A stretch of DNA of 51,546 bases from Lachnospiraceae bacterium. Lineage in GTDB: Bacteria > Bacillota > Clostridia > Lachnospirales > Lachnospiraceae. The position numbers were made by a program, and so were the translations under genes. The stretch spans positions 1 through 51,546 of the forward strand of contig JAEEXY010000015.1 of NCBI GenBank assembly GCA_016288005.1. Reading direction: 5' to 3'. A model generated the notes under the pieces. It was not told the origin of the DNA. It saw only the letters and a list, made by a program, of their open reading frames with translations, and searched no databases. How positions within the stretch are numbered: position 1 is the first letter of the stretch; each line of letters begins with the position of its first letter. Shown in pieces: positions 36,337 through 44,280 of this stretch.

Positions 36337-39188
36337 ACAACAAGAAGATAGTGTTTAAAGTAACACAGGCATATATGAAAAAGAACCGCAAGCGCACGGT
36401 CATCACATTCCTGGGGATCATGCTGATGGTCATGATGATGACTGCGGTTTTTGTCGGCAAGGATACCTTTATGACATACCTCACCGACATTATCTCGCAG
36501 GAGAAGGGCAGCTGGCATTTTCAGGCATTTGACGTTGACCGGGGCACAGCCGAACAGATAGCCGGTTTAAAGAGCGTAGAAAGACTCGAGGTCTCGAGAG
36601 ACCGCGGATACACTCTTTTTGAAAAGAGCGGCAAGCCGGATGATACGCCGTTCCTTGAGATCAAGGAGTATTCGGGCGACATATTCAAATGGATGAATAT
36701 CAATGTACTCGAAGGCAGATATCCCGAAAATGCCGGTGAGCTGCTGATCAGCAAAAGGGCGATCGATGACGGCAGCAGCATAAAGATCGGGGATACGATC
36801 GAAGCCGAGTTTTTTGAGCGTTATATCCATGCATTCGGAGAAAAGGGCACGGGCGATTTGATGTTCCCGTTCCAGAATATGTTTACGGTTGCGCATGGCG
36901 ATACAAAGAAGGCGCCCGCGCATTTCCCTTATTACGGGAATGACGGACAGATGGAAGAGATCCATGAATACACGGGCTATAAGTGTACCTATACCGTTGT
37001 GGGCATCATGGAGCCGCCCTTTTATGAGATGGGCGGAGAGGCCGGTTACACGGCGCTCGGCAGGGGAACGAATGCGATCGCAGACGGAGAGATCGTAAAT
37101 ATCGTAGGAATGACTTTTCTTGGTCACCACGGAGAAACGATCGATACCTCTCTGTACAGGATCCTCGGTAACCGGGGAGAATGGAAGGTCAACGACTATC
37201 TCCTGACATTTGCGGGCAAGGGAAGCCATGCATCGTTTAACAATATCGCGGTTTTCTTTCAGGTATTTTTCATGGTACTGATCGTGGCCGCTTCCGCAGT
37301 GCTCATCTACAATGTGTTCAACATCTCCTACAGGGAGAGGGCCGGGTATCTCGGACTGCTTTCATCGGTCGGAGCCACGGGCTCGCAGAAGCGCTGGAGC
37401 GTGTATTATGAAGTATTCTCGCTGCTCGCCTTTGCGCTGCCGCTCGGGATCCTCGCCGGTCTCGGCCTGGTATGGGGAGGCATGACGCTGCTCGTTCCTC
37501 ATGTTAAGGAACTGATGCAGCTGGCCTCATACGGCACGTTAATGAAGGGGATAGGAGCGATAGGCTTCAGGATCATCGTGAATCCTCTGAACATACTGAT
37601 GATCGTCCTGTTCTCGATCGCGGCTGTATGGATATCGGCGCTGATCCCTGCGAGAAGGATCGGAAAGACCGGCGCGATCAGCAGCATCAGAGGCAACGAG
37701 AGCACGGTCGGGAAAAAGTTCAGGCACAACAGGCTGATGGGCGCGATCTCGGCAAGGATGCTGAAGAAAGGCAAATGTTTAAGCCTGCTCTCGGATGCAT
37801 CGGTCAAGCGCAGCAGATTCTTAAGCCGCGGCATCATCCGCAGCATGGTGATATTTGTTTCGTTGACCCTGATCGTGAGCTTCGGCGTCAGAACGATCAA
37901 CGATATTATCGATCTGAAGTCCTCCGACAGCACATACACGCTCGGTAAGGACTATGAGGGCTACGAGTATGCGATCACAACATCCGACGCGGAAAAATAC
38001 AGCTATATGAAGGAGTACCTGCTCGGATCGGATGACGTGACGGAAGCGAAGGAGAGCAGGGTTTTAGGTGCCATATCCGTCAGGAAAAAATACCTTTCGG
38101 ATGAATATATCAAAGGTGTAAAGGAGATCGTTTCAAAATACAGGCCCGACGGTGTTTCGGACGAAGAGGCAAGTTACCTTTACGGAGATGAGATGGACTG
38201 CTCGCTCTGGATGCTCATCCTGACGGATGAGGAGTACCTTGAACTCGCAAAGAAGGCCGGAGCCGACATGAGTATAGTTTCGGATACCGATGCTCCGTCA
38301 GTCCTCATGCTCGACAAGACAACGATCACCACGGACAATTACAGATATGCGTTCAGAGATGCCGCAGAAGCGGATTACGCGATCTACAGCCTGAAAAATC
38401 CGGTAAATGTCAAAGTTGGCGAGACCATAGAGATAGACAGTTACAGCCATAACCCCGAGGGGCCGAACGAACTGTTTTCGGGTGAGGCCGTGTTTGCCGG
38501 ATATGTAAGCGAAGAGGATCTCGCAAGCCTCTATAAGGTCGACGACCGCGAACTCTGGGTGATAACCACGATGCCCTCGGCACTTAAGCTGCTCGCTGCC
38601 GAAGAGGAGGACCTCGATAAGTATTATTTCTATTACACCGCGCTGCTGTTCAATGTAACGGATGACGACTGCGACGCGATGAAGGTACTGGATTCGAACA
38701 GCGACCCCGAAGACCCGCTTTACGTGCGCGCAGCATTGATGTTCGGTCTGGCAAGCTTTAAGGGAGTCATAGCGAAGATACTCAGGATAGTCTCGGTGTG
38801 CTTTATCCTGCTGATCATGGCGATCTGCACGCTGAACCTGTATAATTCCGTAATGGGCAGGTGCATAGAGCGAAGAGGCGAGCTGGCGGTCCTTAAGTCT
38901 GTCGGGATGACACAGTCGCAGGTGACCGGAATGCTGCATCTGGAGAACGCGAAGCTTTTTGCCGGATCGCTCGGGTGGTCGGCGCTCATCAGTGCGGTAT
39001 TTGTGCTGTTCCTGCACAAAATGGCGGAACATATCATCGGACGGATGACATTCAGCTTCCCTTATGTCATAATAATAGGTGTCTGCGTACTGGAGATCGC
39101 ATTGCTCACGGTAATGACGATGATCTGCTACGGCAGGGACAAAACGAGCATAATGGAAAGGATCAGGGATGAGAGTATTTCTGGTTGA
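36333..39188 (+). CDS. FtsX-family ABC permease, long form
   Basis: The 951-residue protein has an N-terminal helix, a large extracytoplasmic domain (about 45-305), three helices (about 310-440), a further helix near 505-525, another large outer domain and three C-terminal helices, i.e. two FtsX-type domains. It partners the ATPase upstream and its 3' end overlaps the response-regulator gene by 20 bp. Such transporters with an adjacent two-component system often detect and relieve cell-wall-active peptides (Bce-like) or release lipids or lipoproteins. The large outer domains would provide the substrate contact. Confidence 0.9.
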   Translation: MNNKKIVFKVTQAYMKKNRKRTVITFLGIMLMVMMMTAVFVGKDTFMTYLTDIISQEKGSWHFQAFDVDRGTAEQIAGLKSVERLEVSRDRGYTLFEKSGKPDDTPFLEIKEYSGDIFKWMNINVLEGRYPENAGELLISKRAIDDGSSIKIGDTIEAEFFERYIHAFGEKGTGDLMFPFQNMFTVAHGDTKKAPAHFPYYGNDGQMEEIHEYTGYKCTYTVVGIMEPPFYEMGGEAGYTALGRGTNAIADGEIVNIVGMTFLGHHGETIDTSLYRILGNRGEWKVNDYLLTFAGKGSHASFNNIAVFFQVFFMVLIVAASAVLIYNVFNISYRERAGYLGLLSSVGATGSQKRWSVYYEVFSLLAFALPLGILAGLGLVWGGMTLLVPHVKELMQLASYGTLMKGIGAIGFRIIVNPLNILMIVLFSIAAVWISALIPARRIGKTGAISSIRGNESTVGKKFRHNRLMGAISARMLKKGKCLSLLSDASVKRSRFLSRGIIRSMVIFVSLTLIVSFGVRTINDIIDLKSSDSTYTLGKDYEGYEYAITTSDAEKYSYMKEYLLGSDDVTEAKESRVLGAISVRKKYLSDEYIKGVKEIVSKYRPDGVSDEEASYLYGDEMDCSLWMLILTDEEYLELAKKAGADMSIVSDTDAPSVLMLDKTTITTDNYRYAFRDAAEADYAIYSLKNPVNVKVGETIEIDSYSHNPEGPNELFSGEAVFAGYVSEEDLASLYKVDDRELWVITTMPSALKLLAAEEEDLDKYYFYYTALLFNVTDDDCDAMKVLDSNSDPEDPLYVRAALMFGLASFKGVIAKILRIVSVCFILLIMAICTLNLYNSVMGRCIERRGELAVLKSVGMTQSQVTGMLHLENAKLFAGSLGWSALISAVFVLFLHKMAEHIIGRMTFSFPYVIIIGVCVLEIALLTVMTMICYGRDKTSIMERIRDESISG

Positions 39189-39951
39189 GGATGATCCGAT
39201 AATAATCGAAGGCCTGAAGATCGCACTGACCCAGGAGGGATTTGAGGTCGAAGCCTTTATGGATATGGCCGGCGCGCTGGCTAAGATCGCAGAGGGCATG
39301 GATTTTGACGTATGCCTGCTGGATGTGATGCTGCCCGACGGAGACGGATATACTATATGCAAAGCGATACGCGAAAGGAGCAGGATACCCATCCTGTTCC
39401 TTACTGCGTGTGATGACGAGGTACATACGGTGCTGGCGCTCGAGCAGGGCGCCGACGATTACATCGCCAAACCGTTCAGGATCAGGGAGCTGACGGCGAG
39501 GATCAAGGCGGTGCTCCGAAGGAGCGGAGCCGATCCGGACGGCAATCCGGCAGGCGGTGCGGCTTCGGGTGCTGTTTTGCCGGCATCTGAGAGAGATCTT
39601 GCGGTAAATGCTGAGGGAACTGCCTGCGGTACTGCATCGGGAGCTGCCGGCACGGACATCGTAACGATCGGCCGCAATAAGCTCAATCCGTTAAGCGGCA
39701 GGGTGATGCGTGACGGTGAGGAGATCATGCTCACCTCGGCAGAATACAGGCTGCTGCTCACATTTGTCCGCAACAGGGGCAGGCTCCTGACCCGCAGGCA
39801 GCTGCTGAACGATATGTGGGATGAATCGGGCGATTTTGTAAATGACAACACTCTGACGGTATATGTGAGGAGACTGCGCAAAAAGCTCGAGGAAGACGGT
39901 GACGCGCCCGTGATCGATACGGTCAGGGGCATCGGATACAGGATGGACTGA
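39169..39951 (+). CDS. OmpR-family response regulator with an Ala/Gly-rich linker
   Basis: The 260-residue protein has a receiver domain (residues 1-115, acidic pair Asp8/Asp9, phosphoacceptor Asp52 in LLDVMLPDG, conserved Lys in IAKPF) and a winged-helix DNA-binding domain (about 165-260, LTSAEYRLLLTFVRNRGRLLTR, VYVRRLRKKLEEDG). Between them lies an unusual linker of about 45 residues rich in Ala and Gly; OmpR-family linkers are usually much shorter. It overlaps the FtsX permease gene, so the transporter and its regulator are coupled. Confidence 0.93.
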   Translation: MRVFLVEDDPIIIEGLKIALTQEGFEVEAFMDMAGALAKIAEGMDFDVCLLDVMLPDGDGYTICKAIRERSRIPILFLTACDDEVHTVLALEQGADDYIAKPFRIRELTARIKAVLRRSGADPDGNPAGGAASGAVLPASERDLAVNAEGTACGTASGAAGTDIVTIGRNKLNPLSGRVMRDGEEIMLTSAEYRLLLTFVRNRGRLLTRRQLLNDMWDESGDFVNDNTLTVYVRRLRKKLEEDGDAPVIDTVRGIGYRMD

Positions 39952-39994
39952 ACCGCTGTACTACGGAGATTGCGGGTTGTTTGGAAGGATTGCT

Positions 39995-40903
39995 ATGGGG
40001 ATTGTTTGTGCGGTGCTGGCGGTCTGCCTGATCGGACTGCTCACGGCTTTTTGGATCAGGGAACGACATGTAAAAAGGCGTATCACGGAGCTTACGGAGT
40101 ATATCACGAAGGTGCTCGACAACGCCGAGCTGCCAAAGCTTGAGGAAGTATCGGAGAGCAGGTTCGGTATCCTGCAGAGCGAGATATATAAGGTTGTGAC
40201 TCTCCTTCGGGAGGAGTATTCGACCGAGCTGAAGCAGAAAAAATACATGTCGGACATGATGGCAGATATCTCACATCAGTTCAAAACGCCGCTCACGGCG
40301 ATACAGATCATGACCGATCTGCTCATGCATCCGGATCTGGCAGAGGAGAGACGTCTTGAATATGCAATGAATATTGACAGCCAGACAGGACGCATGACAT
40401 GGCTGATCAGGAGCCTCTTAACACTGGCCCAGCTCGAAGCCGGGACCCTCGAGATGAGATCGGAGAGGATCGTGCTCAAAGACATGATCGATCAGATCAA
40501 CGAGTCCGCCGGCATCATGGCAGAGGCCGCGGAGGTGGAGCTGGAGTTTGATATTCCTTCGGAAATAGCTGTTACGGGGGATCCCGGATGGCTGCGTGAG
40601 GCGGTTTCGAACATTGTCAAAAACGCGATCGAACATACGCCGGCAGGCGGAAAAGTCTGCGTGAACGCTGTTCAAACAAACCTCTGCACGCAGATAAATA
40701 TTGTCGATACGGGTAAGGGCATTGACCCGAAGGATCTGCCTCATATTTTCGAACGTTTCTATAAGGCGGGCAATGCATCGGTGAACAGTGTGGGCATCGG
40801 GCTCGCGATGGCAAAGCAGATCATTGGTAATCTCGGAGGCTCGATAACCGTTTCGAGCGAGCCGGGCAAGGGCAGTGATTTTGAGATAAAGCTCTATTCC
40901 TGA
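39995..40903 (+). CDS. Sensor histidine kinase
   Basis: The ATG at 39995 behind GGAAGGA gives 302 residues; a TTG at 39977 is an alternative. One N-terminal transmembrane helix (about 2-20) is visible and no outer sensor domain, so signals may come through the FtsX transporter, as in Bce-type systems. The H-box ISHQFKTPLTAI carries His94. The ATPase domain has N-box NIVKNAIEHT, G1 DTGKGI, F-box FERFYKAG and G2 GIGLAMAKQI. It pairs with the response regulator 43 bp upstream. Confidence 0.92.
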   Translation: MGIVCAVLAVCLIGLLTAFWIRERHVKRRITELTEYITKVLDNAELPKLEEVSESRFGILQSEIYKVVTLLREEYSTELKQKKYMSDMMADISHQFKTPLTAIQIMTDLLMHPDLAEERRLEYAMNIDSQTGRMTWLIRSLLTLAQLEAGTLEMRSERIVLKDMIDQINESAGIMAEAAEVELEFDIPSEIAVTGDPGWLREAVSNIVKNAIEHTPAGGKVCVNAVQTNLCTQINIVDTGKGIDPKDLPHIFERFYKAGNASVNSVGIGLAMAKQIIGNLGGSITVSSEPGKGSDFEIKLYS

Positions 40904-41003
40904 TAACTTCTTTTTATCGCAAAAAAATAAAATTTTAGTGGATAATTATACACAATAATGATACTATGGTGGGGATGAAGAAAGATAACAGGAGGTTTAC
41001 ATC

Positions 41004-42368
41004 ATGAGTGAGATACCCTACAAGATTTATCTCGAAGAAGGCGAGATGCCTAAGCAGTGGTACAACGTCAGGGGCGATATGAAGAAAAAGCCCGCGCCGC
41101 TTCTTAATCCCGGTACCGGGCAGCCTGTAACGGCCGCTGAGCTGTCGCATGTATTCTGCGATGAGCTCGTTTCACAGGAGCTTGACGATACATCGAGATT
41201 TATCGATATTCCTGAGGAGATCAGGAGCTTCTACAGAATGTACCGTCCCTCACCGCTCGTACGCGCGTACTGCCTTGAGGAGAAGCTTAAGACACCCGCT
41301 CATATCTACTACAAGTTCGAAGGCAACAACACTTCGGGCAGCCACAAGCTGAATTCAGCCATCGCTCAGGCCTACTACGCAAAGAAGCAGGGCTTAAAGG
41401 GCGTAACCACAGAGACCGGCGCAGGTCAGTGGGGCACGGCGCTTTCGATGGCATGTTCGTATTTCGATCTGGACTGCCAGGTATACATGGTAAAGGTTTC
41501 TTATGAGCAGAAGCCTTTCAGACGCGAGGTAATGCGTACCTACGGAGCCACGGTTACACCTTCTCCTTCGATGGAGACCAGCATCGGACGCAAGATCAAC
41601 GAAGAGTTCCCCGGAACCACGGGCAGCTTAGGCTGCGCGATCTCTGAGGCGGTTGAGGCAGCCACCTCTCAGGAGGGATACCGCTACGTACTTGGCTCGG
41701 TACTCTCTCAGGTACTGCTGCATCAGTCGGTAATCGGTCTTGAGACAAAGGCTGCGCTGGACAAATACGGCATCAAGGCAGACATGATCATCGGCTGCGC
41801 AGGCGGCGGATCGAATCTCGGCGGACTGATCGCACCTTTCGCGGGAGAGATGTTAAGAGGCGAGAACAAATACGAGATCATCGCGGTTGAGCCGGCATCC
41901 TGCCCGAGCCTTACCCGCGGCGTATATGCTTACGATTTCTGCGATACCGGTAAGGTTTGCCCTCTGGCTAAGATGTACACGCTCGGCAGCGGATTCATTC
42001 CTTCCGCAAACCACGCCGGCGGACTCCGTTACCATGGCATGAGCTCGATCGTTTCCGAGCTGTACGATCAGGGCCTGATCAAGGCGACCAGTGTTGAGCA
42101 GACCAACGTATTTGAGGCTGCTGAGATGTTTGCGAGGGTAGAGGGTATACTTCCCGCACCCGAGTCGAGCCATGCGATCAGAGTGGCGCTCGACGAAGCG
42201 TTAAAGTGCAAGGAGACCGGCGAAGCAAAGAATATCGTATTCGGCCTGACCGGCACGGGATACTTCGATATGGTGGCTTACCAGAGATACAACGACCACG
42301 AGATGAACGATTTCATTCCGACAGACGAGCAGCTGCAGAAGTCGATCGCGAAGCTTCCTAAGATCTGA
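41004..42368 (+). CDS. trpB: Tryptophan synthase beta chain, TrpB2 type
   Basis: The 454-residue PLP enzyme condenses indole with serine to tryptophan. The PLP lysine is Lys115 in SGSHKLNSA, the substrate loop is TETGAGQWG, and the phosphate loop is GCAGGGSNLGG. The length and the start (KIYLEEGEMPKQWYN) are those of TrpB2, the long, TrpA-independent homologue (TIGR01415-like) also found as salvage enzyme for free indole. No trpA or other trp gene is near. AACAGGAGGT precedes the start. The 100-bp gap upstream is too short for a T-box and no clear promoter pair was found. Confidence 0.92.
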   Translation: MSEIPYKIYLEEGEMPKQWYNVRGDMKKKPAPLLNPGTGQPVTAAELSHVFCDELVSQELDDTSRFIDIPEEIRSFYRMYRPSPLVRAYCLEEKLKTPAHIYYKFEGNNTSGSHKLNSAIAQAYYAKKQGLKGVTTETGAGQWGTALSMACSYFDLDCQVYMVKVSYEQKPFRREVMRTYGATVTPSPSMETSIGRKINEEFPGTTGSLGCAISEAVEAATSQEGYRYVLGSVLSQVLLHQSVIGLETKAALDKYGIKADMIIGCAGGGSNLGGLIAPFAGEMLRGENKYEIIAVEPASCPSLTRGVYAYDFCDTGKVCPLAKMYTLGSGFIPSANHAGGLRYHGMSSIVSELYDQGLIKATSVEQTNVFEAAEMFARVEGILPAPESSHAIRVALDEALKCKETGEAKNIVFGLTGTGYFDMVAYQRYNDHEMNDFIPTDEQLQKSIAKLPKI

Positions 42369-42383
42369 TAACAAAAACCCGGT

Positions 42384-42463
42384 GGGGACGGTTCTTTCGT
42401 CCCCCACCTTATAGGGGACGGTTCTTCCGTCCCCACCCTATAGGGGACGGTTCTTCCGTCCCC
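42384..42463 (+). repeat. Three tandem REP-like palindromes
   Basis: Copies at 42384-42404, 42414-42434 and 42443-42463 (period about 29-30 bp) each consist of GGGGACGG and CCGTCCCC arms around TTCTT; the first copy has one arm change. The last copy is followed by TTTTTT, so the array also serves as terminator of trpB. Similar GGGGACGG...CCGTCCCC elements are scattered in Firmicute genomes and are often linked to Y1 (RAYT-type) transposases; no such gene is present here. Confidence 0.9.
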
Positions 42464-42472
42464 TTTTTTAGT

Positions 42473-42799
42473 ACCTGCAGGGCGGGCGGCGACGAGTAAA
42501 ACTTCCCGAACACGTTTGCACTCCTTCTACGGACGCAGCGGATACTAGGCGCCCACATCCGGAATCTTTAAAAGAACCAGGGAACAACTTCTTCACACCG
42601 ATTCCGGATGTGGGACGTTCGCTCAGACCTCAGCCGCGTTTCACGCTCTTTCCGTACGTATCGGCATGATCACAAGCCTGCGGCTTGCATCATGCCGGTA
42701 TCGTCCGGAACGGGCTTCGCCCGGCTGAGGTCTTTCGCCTCGCAAAGTACCGGCGTCCTCTACGGGTTCGGGAAGTTTTCTCTGCAGCGCCCGCCAGGT
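42473..42799. other. Highly structured non-coding element (nested inverted repeats)
   Basis: Paired segments nest in order: ACCT..GGCGGGCG (42473-42488) with CGCCCGCC-AGGT (42788-42799); AAAACTTCCCGAAC (42498-42511) with 42766-42779; GGACGC.CGG.TACT (42531-42546) with AGTACCGGCGTCC (42746-42758). Inside them sit a 15-bp hairpin (42552-42566/42600-42614), and a 12-bp stem (42625-42636/42722-42733) enclosing two hairpins: CGGCATGAT/ATCATGCCG (42662-42670/42689-42697) and a CGGGC/GCCCG pair with a TTC loop (about 42711-42723). This closed multibranch form is what a structured RNA would show; it could also be a decayed mobile DNA element. No promoter or protein gene is convincing within it. Not rRNA, tRNA, RNase P RNA or tmRNA by recognisable motifs. 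Confidence 0.6.
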
Positions 42800-42811
42800 C
42801 CGGTAGGCGGA

Positions 42812-43039
42812 GGGACGGAAGAATCTGTTGGTACCGGGGGAAGCGGAGGGACGGAAGAACCTGGTGGTACCGGAGGGGAAGAGGAGGACGGAAGAACCTG
42901 TTGGTACCGTGGGGAAGCGTAGGGACGGAAGAACCTGGTGGCGCCAAAGGAAAGAGTAGGGACGATAGAACTTTCGATGCGGAGGATGGAGGAGCGGAAG
43001 AACCTGTTAACATAGAAAGAAGAGGGGGACGAAAGAGCT
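42812..43039 (-). repeat. Degenerate tandem array in REP antisense orientation
   Basis: Seven units spaced mostly 35-37 bp carry variants of GGGACGGAAGAACC (starting at 42812, 42848, 42885, 42922, 42959, 42991 and 43026), interleaved with TTGGTACCG or GGTGGTACC. GGGACGGAAGAACC is the reverse complement of the second part of the REP palindrome at 42384-42463. The purine-rich open frames here encode Gly/Glu/Thr-rich repeats with no start signals and are not genes. Confidence 0.7.
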
Positions 43040-43082
43040 GTTGAAGCAGGAAGAAGAATGGGAATATGGAGGTCGGAAAGTC

Positions 43083-43240
43083 TTATACACTTGTAGAATA
43101 GATTATTGTTAAATCAGGATTTAAACACATGTGTAGAATAGGATTTTTTCGTCTACAGGTGTGGATTATGTGGATAAATCTGTGGATATATGCGCTTCCA
43201 CCGAGGTAGTAGTGAAAAATGAGTCTACGTGTGTGGATAA
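43083..43240. other. DnaA-box cluster in AT-rich DNA
   Basis: Two perfect DnaA boxes (TGTGGATAA at 43169-43177 and 43232-43240, i.e. TTATCCACA on the minus strand) and four one-mismatch boxes (43083-43091, 43130-43138, 43160-43168, 43181-43189) lie within 158 bp. The surroundings are AT-rich. No dnaA, dnaN or other replication gene is in the window, so it may be a DnaA-titration or regulatory cluster or an origin of another kind. The region 43241-43460 after it holds no feature I can support. Confidence 0.55.
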
Positions 43241-43460
43241 GATTTCGAGATCGAAATTGAAATCGGAGGATAGATGTAAGAGGAATACGACACCGGTATG
43301 ACGTCAGTCGGGATGACCCTCAAAACAGAAAAATCACTTGAAAAATGCGATTAAAACAGGATTTAACAAATGCTGAAAGCCGCATAAATAAAGCCTTTGG
43401 TACAGAATGAGCGGATCACTCGAAGACACCGTACTACAGCGTGAGACTGCATAGAAACAT

Positions 43461-43490
43461 AAAAAGAGGACCTCGAGGTCCTCTTTTATG
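43461..43490 (-). terminator. Terminator of the TVP38/DedA-type gene
   Basis: AAAAGAGGACC-TCGA-GGTCCTCTTTT (43462-43487) is a perfect 26-bp palindrome overlapping the TAA stop of the minus-strand gene. It has A/T tracts on both sides, so it can terminate in both directions. Confidence 0.85.
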
Positions 43491-44181
43491 TTTTTTCCTG
43501 CTCCTTCTTTTCCTGACGTTCCTTGATAAAGTGGTGGATGATCAGTCCGCCCGACGTACATATTACTACAGATGCTTCGATGCAGAATGAGATCAGGAAC
43601 TGGGGGGACTTGGGATCGCGTATCTTATCGCCCATGAGGGGGAAAGTCGTGGAGGATACGGAGAAGCCCAGTACCGATGCTATGAGGTACGCAGGGAAGC
43701 TGCTTCCCGATGCGCCCATGTAGAAGCCCAGCAGATCCGAAGGCATCGCGCCCGTAAGCCTGAACAGCAGTGTGAACAGGAAATCCTTCTGTTTGCGGCG
43801 TTCATGGAGCTTTGCGGCTTTCGGATATTTCTCAAATACGTAATTGACCATGTCGGAGCCTAAAAAGCGCCCGATGTAAAAAGGAATGGTCACCATGACG
43901 ACGGTTCCGATCAGATTGACCGGGATGGCTATGTGCAGCGGGAAAATGATGCCGCTGGCGGCGAACAGGATGCCGAAATAGATGAATACGCTCACACTCT
44001 TCAGCGCGAAGAACACCATCATGGCAAGTATTGCCAGAAGAGTCCTTTCGGGGGTGATCTTCACGATCCCGTCCACGGTGAATTTATCGCGGTTCAGTAA
44101 GCACAATATGATGATCGCGCACCAGATCACTGCCACGATAATGCGTATGATCCGCAGCGTGCGCTTGGTTTTCGTTTCCAG
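43486..44181 (-). CDS. TVP38/TMEM64 (DedA-like, VTT-domain) membrane protein with probable CTG start
   Basis: Helices and the VTT-domain stretch IFPLHIAIPVNLIGTVVMVTIPFYIGRFLG and LLFRLTGAMPSDLLGFYMGAS identify the family, thought to move or scramble lipids. A GTG at 44136 would give 216 residues starting inside the first helix, without a ribosome-binding site. Upstream, TGGGAGGT sits eight bases before an in-frame CTG at 44181, which adds LETKTKRTLRIIRIIV, a basic N terminus typical of membrane proteins. I therefore place the start at the CTG (231 residues), which would be a non-canonical codon. Confidence 0.75.
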   Translation of the reverse strand: METKTKRTLRIIRIIVAVIWCAIIILCLLNRDKFTVDGIVKITPERTLLAILAMMVFFALKSVSVFIYFGILFAASGIIFPLHIAIPVNLIGTVVMVTIPFYIGRFLGSDMVNYVFEKYPKAAKLHERRKQKDFLFTLLFRLTGAMPSDLLGFYMGASGSSFPAYLIASVLGFSVSSTTFPLMGDKIRDPKSPQFLISFCIEASVVICTSGGLIIHHFIKERQEKKEQEKT

Positions 44182-44189
44182 TTTAAAAT

Positions 44190-44235
44190 ACCTCCCATAC
44201 GCTATTCCAAAGATTGATTATAGCATATGGGAGGT
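44190..44235. promoter_or_regulatory. 15-bp inverted repeat flanking the -10 of the TVP38-type gene
   Basis: ACCTCCCATACGCTA (44190-44204) and TAGCATATGGGAGGT (44221-44235) are inverted copies with one mismatch, 16 bp apart. The left copy contains the ribosome-binding site and the right copy lies in the promoter spacer, so the repeat might be an operator or a duplicated element. Confidence 0.5.
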
Positions 44236-44245
44236 TTGCAGGCAA
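44217..44245 (-). promoter_or_regulatory. Promoter of the TVP38-type gene
   Basis: On the minus strand TTGCCT (44240-44245) and TATAAT (44217-44222) are 17 bp apart. The start of transcription would be near 44210, giving a leader of about 30 nt with the GGGAGGT site. Confidence 0.7.
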
Positions 44246-44280
44246 ATATATAGTTTCAGGATCTAAGTTCGGAAATCAGC

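Noticed and set aside
40904..41003. A T-box or trp leader upstream of trpB
   Set aside because: The gap is only 100 bp, with no T-box sequence, leader peptide with Trp codons, or antiterminator pair.
42473..42799. Assigning the structured element to RNase P RNA, tmRNA, SRP RNA or a group II intron
   Set aside because: None of the conserved core motifs of these RNAs was found, although the overall size is comparable.
42812..43039. Tandem repeats as a possible CRISPR array
   Set aside because: Unit sequence is degenerate throughout, there are no unique equal-length spacers, and no cas genes are in the window.
42608..43044. Open frames coding for Gly/Glu/Arg-rich repeats in the repeat region
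   Set aside because: They are translations of the purine-rich tandem array, lack ribosome-binding sites and exist in several frames at once.
43083..43240. Calling the DnaA-box cluster the chromosomal oriC
   Set aside because: No dnaA, dnaN, recF, gyrB or rpmH is in the vicinity; box clusters also occur outside origins.
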